From: an uncultured Gammaproteobacteria bacterium
Lineage (GTDB): Bacteria > Pseudomonadota > Gammaproteobacteria > Pseudomonadales > Pseudohongiellaceae
Direction of reading: 5' to 3'
NCBI GenBank assembly: GCA_903889815.1
Contig: CAISYX010000358.1
Location: forward strand, 1-9,263
DNA length: 9,263 bases
Below, piece by piece: positions 1-6,824 of the stretch. The notes beneath the pieces were generated by a model that ran no database searches, was not told the origin of the DNA, and saw nothing but the letters and a program-made list of their open reading frames with translations. The position numbers and the translations under genes were made by a program. Each line of letters begins with the position of its first letter. Within the stretch, counting starts at the first letter, position 1.

Positions 1-109
1 CGGGTCAGCCGCAGAACGGGCTGCCGGAGCGCCGCCGCCGGGCAGAATCCTCAAGAACAGAGTGATGCAGAAACTTCAGGGAAGTTCGCGAGCAGGGCTC
101 GCTCCCACA
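1..109 (+). repeat. Composite structured repeat, copy A (truncated by window edge)
   Basis: Positions 1-14 match the end of the conserved core plus the adjoining AGCCGCAG seen at 7271-7284, in the same orientation. A variable GC-rich stretch follows, then a REP-like end at 84-109 whose palindrome is GCGAGC-AGG-GCTCGC (88-102), followed by TCCCACA. The 26 bases at 84-109 are identical to 7327-7352 apart from the last position or so. A short hairpin AACTTC-AGG-GAAGTT lies at 72-86. From 110 to 147 degenerate repeats of the CTCCCACAG end continue up to the lptG stop. The left part of the copy, including most of the core, lies outside the window. No coding potential is credible here. Confidence 0.75.
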
Positions 110-147
110 GGCAGGGGGGGCTCCCACAGTCAGGCGTGTCCCCACAG

Positions 148-1221
148 TCACACCCGCCGCAACAGCACGATGCCGATCAGCACACACAAGAGCACCGGCA
201 ACAGCACCGCGATCAGCGGACTGAACCCATACAGCAGACTCGCCGGCCCCATGATGCGCTGCACAATCGTGAAGCCCATACCCATTGCAATCGCCACGAA
301 CACCCGGAAGCCCATCGTCGCGCTGCGCAGCGGGCCGAACACAAACGAGATCGCCAGCAGCACCAGCGAGGCCGTGGCCAGCGGTTGCAGCAACTTCTTC
401 CAGAACGCCAGGTAGTAACTGCTGCTCTCCAGGCCCTCGCTCTCGAAATACTGCGCGAAGCGGTACAGGCCCGAGATCGACTGCCGCTCCGGGTCTACCA
501 GCAGCACACTCAGCAGTTCGGGAGACAAGTCCACGCGCCAGTCTTCGCTGGCACTCTGGGTCACCGACACTTCCCCATTGCCGAAGAGCGTCTCGCGTAC
601 TTCGGTCAGGCGCCAGAACGCGCCCGTGGAGTCCTCAATGTAGCGCCCGGCCACCGCAAAACTGGTGCGCTCCAGGCGACGCAGGTCGTTCAGCACATAG
701 CGCGTGATGCCCTGCAACTCGGTGCCGCCCGGCAGAATCACGTTGATGTGAATGTATTCGTTGCCGATCTTGCGCCAGTCGCCGCCCGCAGAACTCAGGG
801 CCTGGCTGCCGCTCTCGATGATGGCCAGATCGCTCTGGGCGCGCTGCTCAAGACGCGGCGCGATGTATTCCCCCAGCACCAGACTCAGAATCATCACCAC
901 CAGGGTGGGCTTCATCACCGCCCAGACAATGCGCCAGGTGCTCACCCCCGTAGCCTGAATGACCACCAGTTCGTTGTGCGAGGCCAGCACCCCCAGGCCG
1001 ATCAGCGCTCCGCCCAGGGCGGTGAAGGGCAGCATCTCGTAAATGGCGCGGGGCATGATGCGCAGGGTGAACCACAAGGCTTCGCCGGCGCTGTAATTGT
1101 CGGTGCTGCTGCCGATCTCGTCGGCCAGCGAGAAAATGAAATCCAGACTGCTGGTCAGCGCGAACACCACCAGCATGGCCAGCACCACGTGCTTGCGGAC
1201 ATAGGCGTCGATGCGTCTCAT
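148..1221 (-). CDS. lptG: LptG, inner-membrane permease subunit of the LPS transporter
   Basis: LptG pairs with LptF and the ATPase LptB to form the LptB2FG ABC transporter, which extracts lipopolysaccharide from the inner membrane and passes it to LptC/LptA. The 357-residue product is close to the usual ~360. Visible parts are an N-terminal MRRIDAYVRKHV, membrane segments near residues 11-31, 62-82 and 98-120, a periplasmic beta-jellyroll region at about 125-265, and three more membrane segments near 275-297, 305-325 and 332-353. The start is the ATG at 1221, preceded by GGAGG (1229-1233) at a spacing of 7; an upstream in-frame extension would lie inside lptF and has no membrane-protein character. 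The start overlaps the lptF stop as ATGA (1218-1221), so the pair is translationally coupled. The gene ends in TGA at 148-150, beside a repeat cluster. Confidence 0.95.
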   Translation of the reverse strand: MRRIDAYVRKHVVLAMLVVFALTSSLDFIFSLADEIGSSTDNYSAGEALWFTLRIMPRAIYEMLPFTALGGALIGLGVLASHNELVVIQATGVSTWRIVWAVMKPTLVVMILSLVLGEYIAPRLEQRAQSDLAIIESGSQALSSAGGDWRKIGNEYIHINVILPGGTELQGITRYVLNDLRRLERTSFAVAGRYIEDSTGAFWRLTEVRETLFGNGEVSVTQSASEDWRVDLSPELLSVLLVDPERQSISGLYRFAQYFESEGLESSSYYLAFWKKLLQPLATASLVLLAISFVFGPLRSATMGFRVFVAIAMGMGFTIVQRIMGPASLLYGFSPLIAVLLPVLLCVLIGIVLLRRV

Positions 1222-2306
1222 GTGTGCGCCTCCCGCCGGCCGAACAGCAGGTACAGCCCCAGCGCAATGAACACCGCATGCACCCACCACAGGCCCAGCG
1301 CCAGCGGAATGGTGCCCTCGGCCAGCATGCTCATGCCCAGCTGCAGCAGCACGTAATACACCGCGTACAGCAGCGTGGCGGGCACCAGCCGGCTGAAGCG
1401 GCCCTGGCGCGGGGCCACCCGGCTCAGGGGCACGGCGATCAAGGTCAGCACGGGGATCAGCAGGATAGTGGAGATGCGCCACTGCAGTTCGGCCTGATAC
1501 TCCGGCAGGGGGGAATTCAACAGCTGCCGGGTGGGCAGGGATTTCTCGCGCACCACCGTCTCGATCCGTGTCGGCTCCGGCAACAGCAGCGCCTGCTCCG
1601 TGAATTGCGACACCAGATAGTCGGCCTGCCCCGGCACGCCGTCGTACAGATAGCCGCTTTCCAGCAGCATGAAGCGCCGCCCACTGGCCTCGTCGATCAC
1701 CGGCCGGGCACTCTCGGCCACGATGATGCGCAGGCCCACGTCCCCTTCCCCGCTGTCGGGCCGGCGCCAGGCCACGAAGGTGTTGTTCAGCTGGCGGTCG
1801 TCGCCCACGTTGCTGATGCTCTCGGCATAGGTGGTGCGCAGGCCGTCGGCGAAGTCCTGAAACTGGCCGGCCACGATCAGGTCAAGCTCGGTCAGCTCGT
1901 CCTGACTCTCCATCAGCTGCTCGGTGTTGCGCAGGCCCCAGGGCGCCACCTGCAGACTCAGGGCGCCGAGTATGAACGCCAGAAACGAGGTACACAGCAG
2001 CGTCATCAGCACCAGGCGCTTGTGGCTGATGCCGCAGGCGCTGAGCACCGTCATTTCGTTCTCGGCATACATGCGCCCGTAAGCCAGCAGAATGCCAAGG
2101 AACAGGGAGAACGGCAGGATGACCAGCAGGAATTCGGGCAGGCGGTAGGCCATCAGCAAGAGCAGAATGTCGGAGGTGATCTCGCCCTCCACTGCCTGAC
2201 CGAGGTATTGCAGGAAGCGGGTGATCATGGCGAGCACCAGCATGATCACCGTGACGGCGGCCATCACCTGGAAAATCTGCCGCGCGAGATAACGGAAAAT
2301 GATCAC
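1218..2306 (-). CDS. lptF: LptF, inner-membrane permease subunit of the LPS transporter
   Basis: LptF is the partner of LptG in LptB2FG, the inner-membrane machine that powers lipopolysaccharide export. The 362-residue product has the typical MIIFRYLARQIF beginning, membrane segments near residues 12-32, 48-75 and 98-120, a periplasmic domain at about 125-270, and C-terminal membrane segments near 278-297, 306-326 and 333-356. The family-typical PLSRVAPRQGR occurs at 293-303. The start is GTG at 2306; no ATG fits in frame nearby, and the E. coli protein also begins MII. No strong Shine-Dalgarno stands close to it. The preceding gene ends only 6 bases upstream (TAG at 2313-2315), so translation probably depends on coupling. 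lptG follows with a 4-base overlap. As in E. coli, the unit is divergent from pepA, but here a thioesterase-like gene lies between. Confidence 0.95.
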   Translation of the reverse strand: MIIFRYLARQIFQVMAAVTVIMLVLAMITRFLQYLGQAVEGEITSDILLLLMAYRLPEFLLVILPFSLFLGILLAYGRMYAENEMTVLSACGISHKRLVLMTLLCTSFLAFILGALSLQVAPWGLRNTEQLMESQDELTELDLIVAGQFQDFADGLRTTYAESISNVGDDRQLNNTFVAWRRPDSGEGDVGLRIIVAESARPVIDEASGRRFMLLESGYLYDGVPGQADYLVSQFTEQALLLPEPTRIETVVREKSLPTRQLLNSPLPEYQAELQWRISTILLIPVLTLIAVPLSRVAPRQGRFSRLVPATLLYAVYYVLLQLGMSMLAEGTIPLALGLWWVHAVFIALGLYLLFGRREAHT

Positions 2307-2312
2307 GATGGG

Positions 2313-2756
2313 CTAGTCAAGGTCCTGCTCCGATTGTCCCAGCAGGTCGCGGAAGGCTTTCGGGATCAGGGCAATCTTGTGCTTGTCGAAGTCGAAGAAC
2401 ACCACGCCGATAGTGGCATTGCACACCACTTTTTCCAGGGCGGTATTGGTAATGCGGAAACAGATGTTGCAGCCGTAGCGGTTGAAGCGACCCACCCCCA
2501 CGTCGATGGTCAGCCAGTCGTTGGCGAAGGATTCACTGCGGTAGTCCACCCCCATGTCGGTGACCACCATGCCCAGACCGAAGATGTTGGACTCGTTGAA
2601 ACCCAGGTTGGCCAGAAACTGCAGGCGCGCCTCGTGCAGGATATGCACCATGGCTACGCTGTTCAGGTGTCGGGCGTAATTCAGATCGCTGATGCCCACA
2701 CGGTGGCGCATCGAAAACAGGAACTCATCGGGCATGGCGATTTTGACGCGCGACAT
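2313..2756 (-). CDS. Hot-dog fold (4HBT-type) acyl-CoA thioesterase-like protein
   Basis: This 147-residue protein looks like a cytoplasmic single-domain hot-dog thioesterase of the 4HBT/YbgC/FadM group, which hydrolyse acyl-CoA thioesters. The signature region is residues 21-44, with D24, N26, H30, N32 and then HEAR (41-44) at the start of the long helix. This resembles the D-x-x-G-H-x-N-N motif plus helix of the family, but the usual Gly is not obvious. Beta-strand-like stretches follow (about 59-122). The chosen ATG at 2756 has GGAG (2764-2767) at a spacing of 7. An upstream in-frame ATG near 2813 would add a 19-residue tail lacking family character, and a later ATG at 2735 has a poorer site. 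It is the first gene of the operon with lptF and lptG. The substrate cannot be told. I am confident of the gene and fairly confident of the fold. Confidence 0.8.
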   Translation of the reverse strand: MSRVKIAMPDEFLFSMRHRVGISDLNYARHLNSVAMVHILHEARLQFLANLGFNESNIFGLGMVVTDMGVDYRSESFANDWLTIDVGVGRFNRYGCNICFRITNTALEKVVCNATIGVVFFDFDKHKIALIPKAFRDLLGQSEQDLD

Positions 2757-2782
2757 GAAGGGACTCCGCAACAAGGCGCTCA

Positions 2783-2788
2783 ATTCTA
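2783..2788 (-). promoter_or_regulatory. Possible -10 box for the thioesterase-lptF-lptG operon
   Basis: Read on the minus strand this is TAGAAT, five of six matches to TATAAT, about 27 bases before the ATG at 2756. No good -35 hexamer stands at 16-18 bases upstream (the closest, GTACTT, is poor). It is an inference from position in the divergent intergenic region. Confidence 0.3.
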
Positions 2789-2845
2789 ATTCACGGCTGC
2801 AAGACAAGTACACCTCTTTAGCCGCGCCGGCCGTGGGCCGCGCTA

Positions 2846-2874
2846 TTGCACGCCCCGGGGAAACTGCCTAGCAT
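2846..2874 (+). promoter_or_regulatory. Possible pepA promoter
   Basis: TTGCAC (2846-2851) and TAGCAT (2869-2874) are separated by 17 bases and lie 51 bases before the pepA ATG. Matches to the sigma-70 consensus are moderate (TTG of the -35; four of six in the -10), so this is tentative. Confidence 0.35.
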
Positions 2875-2925
2875 GGCCGCAAGCTTTTCAATCCGTTGCA
2901 CCCGTCTGCCAAGGAACCCACATCC

Positions 2926-4413
2926 ATGAAATATGCCCTGCTCACCACTGCTGTCACCTCCAAAGCCACCGACTGTCTCGTGCTGGGCGTCTGGGCCCGG
3001 GGCCGCCTCAGCGCGCCTGCGGCCGCGTGCGACCAAGCCCTCGAAGGCGCACTGACCCGCGTGGTGGCCAGTGGCGACGTGACGGGCAAGATTGGCGATA
3101 CCCTGCTGGTGCACCCCCTGAGTGGCGCCGCCAAACGCATCCTGCTCGTAGGCTGCGGCGATGAGGGCGCCCTGGATGCCCGCAGCTACCGCAAGCTGGT
3201 GTCTGCCAGCATCAAGGCTGTGCTCAAGACCACCGCGAAGGACGCCGTGTTCACCCTGGCCGAACTGCCGCTGAAAGACCGCGACATTGCCTGGGCCACC
3301 ACCCTGCTGGTGCAGGAGTGCGACAACAACACCTATCAGTACGACCAGACCAAGAGCAAGAAGAAGCCCGAATACGCCCTGAAGAGCGTGAGTGTCAGTG
3401 CCGCCAGTGCCGAGACCCGCAAGGCGCAGACAGACGCCGTGAAGCTGGGCGCCAGCATCGCCCTGGGCGTGAGCACCGCGAAGGAACTGGGCAATCTGCC
3501 CGGCAACATCTGCACCCCCACCTACCTGGCCGATACCGCCGTAAAACTGGCCAGCCAGTACGAAAGCATCAGCACCAAGGTGCTGACCGAAGCGCAGATG
3601 AAGAAGCTGGGCATGGGCTCGCTGCTGTCCGTCAGCGCGGGTTCGGCAGAAGAAGCCAAGCTGATTGTCATGGAATACAAGGGCGCCGCGAAAGCCGGCA
3701 GCAAGCCCGTGGTGCTGGTGGGCAAGGGCATCACCTTTGACACCGGCGGCATCAGCCTGAAGCCGGGCCTGGGCATGGACGAGATGAAGTACGACATGGG
3801 CGGCGCCGCCAGCGTGATCGGCACCATGACCGCCATCGCCGAACTGGGCCTGAAACTGAACGTGGTGGGCGTGATTGCCGCCGCCGAGAACATGCCGGGC
3901 GGCAAGGCCACCAAGCCGGGCGACATCGTCACCAGCATGTCGGGCCAGACCATCGAGATTCTGAACACCGACGCGGAAGGCCGCCTGGTGCTGTGCGACG
4001 CACTGACCTATGTGGAGCGCTTCAAGCCCCGCACGGTGATCGACATCGCCACGCTGACCGGCGCCGCCGTAGCCACCTTCGGCGACCAGACCAGCGCCCT
4101 GCTCAGCAACAACCAGCCCCTGGCCGACGAGCTGCTGCAGCTTGGCCAGCACACGCTGGACTTTGCGTGGCAGCTGCCGCTGTGGGATGAGTACCAGTCG
4201 CTGCTGGACAGCAACTTCGCCGACATCGCCAACATCGGCGGGCCGCGCGGCGGCACCATCACGGCAGCGTGTTTCCTGTCCCGCTTCACCAAGCAGTATC
4301 GCTGGGCGCACCTGGACATCGCGGGCACGGCGTGGGTGTCTGGCGCGCAGAAAGGCGCTACCGGTCGCCCGGTGCCCTTGCTGGTGGAATATCTGCGCAC
4401 GCAGAAGGCGTAG
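2926..4413 (+). CDS. pepA: Leucyl aminopeptidase PepA (M17 family)
   Basis: PepA is a cytoplasmic hexameric dimetal aminopeptidase that removes N-terminal residues from peptides. The E. coli protein also binds DNA (Xer recombination, carAB control). The product has 495 residues against about 503 in E. coli. The C-terminal catalytic domain carries the M17 signature NTDAEGRL (347-354). The metal ligands and catalytic residues appear as K267, D272, K279, D290, D349, E351 and R353, a constant offset of three from the E. coli numbering as I recall it. All expected residues are present, so the enzyme should be active. The ATG at 2926 is preceded by AAGGA (2911-2915) at a spacing of 10; an in-frame TTG at 2896 precedes this ribosome binding site and is unlikely. 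The gene is divergent from the lptFG operon. holC, a frequent downstream neighbour, is missing. Confidence 0.96.
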   Translation: MKYALLTTAVTSKATDCLVLGVWARGRLSAPAAACDQALEGALTRVVASGDVTGKIGDTLLVHPLSGAAKRILLVGCGDEGALDARSYRKLVSASIKAVLKTTAKDAVFTLAELPLKDRDIAWATTLLVQECDNNTYQYDQTKSKKKPEYALKSVSVSAASAETRKAQTDAVKLGASIALGVSTAKELGNLPGNICTPTYLADTAVKLASQYESISTKVLTEAQMKKLGMGSLLSVSAGSAEEAKLIVMEYKGAAKAGSKPVVLVGKGITFDTGGISLKPGLGMDEMKYDMGGAASVIGTMTAIAELGLKLNVVGVIAAAENMPGGKATKPGDIVTSMSGQTIEILNTDAEGRLVLCDALTYVERFKPRTVIDIATLTGAAVATFGDQTSALLSNNQPLADELLQLGQHTLDFAWQLPLWDEYQSLLDSNFADIANIGGPRGGTITAACFLSRFTKQYRWAHLDIAGTAWVSGAQKGATGRPVPLLVEYLRTQKA

Positions 4414-4424
4414 CAATTCAGAGT

Positions 4425-4475
4425 AGCGGGCCCTGCCTGTGGGAGCGGGCCCTGCCTGTGGGAGCGGGCCCTGCC
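4425..4475 (+). repeat. 19-bp tandem repeat, about 2.7 copies
   Basis: The unit AGCGGGCCCTGCCTGTGGG occurs at 4425-4443 and 4444-4462 without a mismatch, and its first 13 bases recur at 4463-4475. It begins 11 bases after the pepA stop. Each unit is one arm of the REP-like end that closes the neighbouring composite repeat, so it looks like amplification of that end. Degenerate versions of the same tandem arrangement occur on the minus strand at 98-147. Confidence 0.85.
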
Positions 4476-4702
4476 CGCGAACTTCTTTTTCAGTGGGTGG
4501 CTCAGCCAGCGCCCCCGGGGAGGCGGGCTCCGCTCTGCGGCTGACCCGCACCGGTCCCCGGTGCCCTCGCTTCACAAAAAGCCCAGGGTCTTTTTGCTCA
4601 CTCGGTGCGGGTCTTTTATGCCGCTTCGCGGACCCGCCTCCCCGGCGGCGCTGACTGCGCTTGACCTGCAGTGCCACGTTCGCGGGCGAGCCCGCTCCCA
4701 CA
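4457..4702 (-). repeat. Composite structured repeat, copy B (complete)
   Basis: This element of about 246 bp is bounded by inverted REP-like ends. The left end (4457-4482) starts TGTGGGAGCGGGC and finishes CCCGCGAAC. The right end (4678-4702) reads as its near-perfect reverse complement, with its own hairpin GCGGGC-GA-GCCCGC (4682-4695). Inside is a second inverted pair, GGGGAGGCGGG (4517-4527) against CCCGCCTCCCC (4633-4643). At the centre is the conserved structured core (4543-4613). Read on the minus strand it matches copy C (7131-7351). No open frame makes sense in it, so it is a non-autonomous or structural element. It fills the space between the pepA stop and the convergent gene ending at 4738. 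Confidence 0.8.
4543..4613 (-). repeat. 71-nt structured core of repeat copy B; possible bidirectional terminator
   Basis: The outer inverted repeat is GACCCGCACC (4543-4552) against GGTGCGGGTC (4604-4613). Inside are a hairpin GCACCG-GTCCC-CGGTGC (4548-4564), which competes with the outer stem, and an A/T-flanked hairpin CAAAAAG..CTTTTTG (4575-4596) with short GC pairs inside. Because the second hairpin has A-runs on one arm and T-runs on the other, it could stop transcription from both sides, that is from pepA and from the gene at 4738-5274. Conservation with 7206-7276 (64 of 71 positions by my alignment) extends about 8-12 bases beyond each end (4535-4625). The terminator role is inference. 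Confidence 0.7.
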
Positions 4703-4737
4703 GGCAGAGCCCTCTGCTGTTTGAGGTGGTTTTTTTC

Positions 4738-5274
4738 CTACAGCACTTCCATCAGGAAGTAATCGTCCAGTACCAGGCTCCGAATAGTGCGGTCCAGTGC
4801 GTCTGTCAGGGCAGCATTTGCCCCTTCAGCGACCGGTGCAGAGCCTCGTCCGAACAGCACAGTCTCCCAGATTGTGCGGCCAGCGTTGTTCAGTTGCACA
4901 CTAGTACGAATGGTGATCTGCAGGGTGTCGCCTGACACAGCGGTTTCGCTGGACACGATGGAACCCTCAAGGATCAGCTTCTCTTCTGACTCCACCAGAC
5001 CGGCATTGCCTTTGAGGAAGCCTTGTACCAGAGCGTCCCTGACAATGTCTGCAAGCGCCTTGTCAGCGACGATATCGCCGGCAATCAGCATGGGATTGTC
5101 CACCGCTCTTCCATCCGTAATTTCTCCAACACGCAGTGGCCCGCGTGCCATGCTGCTGAAATCAACCTGATGGTCGCCTTCAAACACATAGTTGACGCTG
5201 ATGGCGCCGTCGGCGGCGAGGGCTGGGGAGAGGGCCAGGGACAATACTGCGGCTGCAAATAGTTTGTTTTTCAT
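4738..5274 (-). CDS. Small exported protein, possibly YajG-like
   Basis: The 178-residue protein starts with a clear signal peptide: MKNK, a hydrophobic stretch FAAAVLSLALS, and a signal peptidase I site after PALA (residue 20). There is no lipobox cysteine and no other Cys in the chain, so a soluble periplasmic or secreted protein is expected. The mature part has the feel of the YajG-type fold: a strand with VGEITDGR (49-56), a helix ADIVRDALVQGFL (75-87), alternating strands at 98-142 including a long ITIRTSVQL, and a terminal helix ALTDALDRTIRSL (155-167). YajG itself is a lipoprotein of unknown function, so no role can be given. The start is the ATG at 5274 with GGAG (5281-5284) at a spacing of 6; an ATG at 5286 overlaps that site. 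It is probably a separate transcription unit, since a hairpin lies upstream at 5362-5389. Family assignment is weak. Confidence 0.8.
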   Translation of the reverse strand: MKNKLFAAAVLSLALSPALAADGAISVNYVFEGDHQVDFSSMARGPLRVGEITDGRAVDNPMLIAGDIVADKALADIVRDALVQGFLKGNAGLVESEEKLILEGSIVSSETAVSGDTLQITIRTSVQLNNAGRTIWETVLFGRGSAPVAEGANAALTDALDRTIRSLVLDDYFLMEVL

Positions 5275-5361
5275 TACTGACTCCATATGAGATCTGCTTC
5301 GAGTTGGCGGCTCAGGCGACCGGAATCGCCCTCACGAGCGGAATTTTGCACGCTTGTAACG

Positions 5362-5389
5362 AACAAGGCCACCCTCAGGTGGCCTTGTT
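5362..5389 (-). terminator. Hairpin terminator after the NHL beta-propeller gene
   Basis: AACAAGGCCACC (5362-5373) and GGTGGCCTTGTT (5378-5389) form a perfect 12-bp stem with a four-base loop. It begins 20 bases past the stop of the gene ending at 5410. On the minus strand the T-rich arm end TTGTTCGTT gives only a weak U-tract. It should separate the propeller gene from the small exported-protein gene that follows. Confidence 0.7.
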
Positions 5390-5409
5390 GGCTGGCGAAA
5401 CAACAATCT

Positions 5410-6600
5410 TTAGTTGTTGCGCTCACCCTCCGGCCAGGGGGCACCGGCGCTGATCTCTGTTACAGGCCGCAAGCCACGGAAGACAAATTTCTGCACACGC
5501 TTGCCTTCATAGGTTTCCGTGGTGAAGAAATTGCCCTGTGAATCAGTGGCGATGCTGTGTGTGCCATAGAAAAGCCCTGGCTGTCTTCCACCATCGCCCA
5601 GCACGGCCAGAACCTCGAGAGATTCGCGCTCAAGAATATGCACCTTCATGTTTGAGCCGTCAGCGACATAGATGAACTGCTGTTCCGGATCCTTGGAAAA
5701 CGCAATATCCCACGTGGAGCCGGAGGCCAGGGTCATCGGGGCAACCTGCGCTTCCTTCACAAAGGTGCCATCAGGACGGAACACCTGAATACGGTCAGCA
5801 CCACGGTCACAGACATAGATCAGGCCGTCATTGGAAGGCTGGGCACAGTGAACAGGCCCGACAAACTGCTGGGGCAGGGGCTCGTTGGGGGTGTAGGTCA
5901 CGCGATCATCGGAAGGCCTGTTGCCATAGGCACCCCAGTAGCGCTTGAAAGCACCGGTGGCGACATCGACTACTGCTACGCGCTTGTTGCCATAACCGTC
6001 TGCAATATAGGCTTCGCTGGCGATCGGGTCGATGGCTATCTCGGCCACCTTGTTGAAGTGAGTCGTACTGTTGCTGTCTACGTCCATGCCGGGAACGCCG
6101 ATTTCGCGCACAAATTCTCCCCCGCGTGTGAACACCAGCACATGGGAGTCTGCGCCGCCGTTACCGCCGATCCAGATGTTGCCGCTGGGGTCGATCTCGA
6201 GCCCGTGGTTGGATTCCGGCCAGGTAAACCCTTCGCCCGGACCACCCCAGGCATTGACCAGATTGCCGGCGGGGTCAAACTCAAGCAGGGGAGGCGCTGC
6301 GGTACAGCAGTCCGCGCGACCGGAATCCAGTGCAATTTCCTGACTCGCAAAGTTGCTGTCCTGGTCACGGTGCACGATGTAGATGTGATCTCTTTCATCG
6401 ACAGCGATGCCGATGACGGCACCAAGAATCCACTTGTTGGGCAATGGCTGCGGCCAGAAAGGGTCGACTTCGAAGTGCGGAGCCATCCGCTCGTTGCTGG
6501 CGGCAATGGCGGGATCTTCAAGTTGTTCGTTGAACGCTCCCGCAAACATCATGGCGCTGCCTGCGCCGAGCAACGCAATCATTTTCTTGTTCATTTTCAT
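5410..6600 (-). CDS. Exported six-bladed NHL beta-propeller, alpha-amidating-lyase-like
   Basis: The 396-residue protein has an N-terminal signal peptide (MKMNKK, then a hydrophobic stretch to about residue 22) and no lipobox, so it should act outside the cytoplasm. Six NHL-type blades can be traced at about 62-118, 130-168, 186-222, 250-285, 297-335 and 346-378, each with a D-x-x-G/D turn and an aromatic or I/V-rich strand. Compared from memory with the lyase half of peptidylglycine alpha-amidating monooxygenase (PAL), these parts line up: IVHRDQ (R78), NHGLEID (H132), ADGYGNKR (Y203), VHCAQP (H251), VCDRGADRIQVF (R266) and THSIATD (H348). They correspond to the zinc-binding His triad, the catalytic Tyr and two Arg. 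A metal-dependent lyase or related enzyme is therefore possible, but the copper monooxygenase half is absent and the substrate is unknown. The ATG at 6600 has AAGGA (6608-6612) at a spacing of 7. Codon use looks less GC-rich at third positions than in pepA or valS. Confidence 0.9.
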   Translation of the reverse strand: MKMNKKMIALLGAGSAMMFAGAFNEQLEDPAIAASNERMAPHFEVDPFWPQPLPNKWILGAVIGIAVDERDHIYIVHRDQDSNFASQEIALDSGRADCCTAAPPLLEFDPAGNLVNAWGGPGEGFTWPESNHGLEIDPSGNIWIGGNGGADSHVLVFTRGGEFVREIGVPGMDVDSNSTTHFNKVAEIAIDPIASEAYIADGYGNKRVAVVDVATGAFKRYWGAYGNRPSDDRVTYTPNEPLPQQFVGPVHCAQPSNDGLIYVCDRGADRIQVFRPDGTFVKEAQVAPMTLASGSTWDIAFSKDPEQQFIYVADGSNMKVHILERESLEVLAVLGDGGRQPGLFYGTHSIATDSQGNFFTTETYEGKRVQKFVFRGLRPVTEISAGAPWPEGERNN

Positions 6601-6612
6601 GAGCCGGTCCTT

Positions 6613-6824
6613 TTTGAAAATTGTTTTTGTTTTGAAGACCGGCCGAGTGTATGCCTCATGGAGGTCAATGTGAACGTGGATATAGAACGATCTGCATGAA
6701 AATTTGCACTATCGAGTGATCGCTATATTTTTACAGCTGAACAAGGTGTTGCATTCCATGAGTAAGTATCCTGCGCAGTCAAGAACGGCCTGCACAGCCC
6801 CTGGGTGCTGCAGCCCGGGCCCTG
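6613..6824. other. Non-coding upstream region of the propeller gene
   Basis: This stretch is more AT-rich than the surroundings and must hold the promoter of the minus-strand propeller gene. I see no convincing -35/-10 pair. TTGACC occurs on the minus strand near 6664-6669, without a good -10 at 17 bases. No plausible gene is visible; short frames here lack ribosome binding sites or run into the repeats. Near its right end it becomes GC-rich and leads into the repeat cluster. Confidence 0.6.

Noticed and set aside
136..1356. A 406-codon open frame on the plus strand antisense to lptG
   Set aside because: It is rich in Gln, His, Arg and Ala, the usual shadow of a GC-rich gene, while the minus strand encodes full-length LptG with membrane segments and a ribosome binding site.
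1224..2789. A 521-codon open frame on the plus strand antisense to lptF and the thioesterase gene
   Set aside because: It has shadow composition (Gln/His-rich) and no domain, and it lies opposite two recognisable genes.
2818..4701. A 627-codon open frame on the minus strand antisense to pepA
   Set aside because: pepA on the plus strand has every catalytic residue. The antisense product is low-complexity Gly/Ala/Gln/His and starts inside a repeat.
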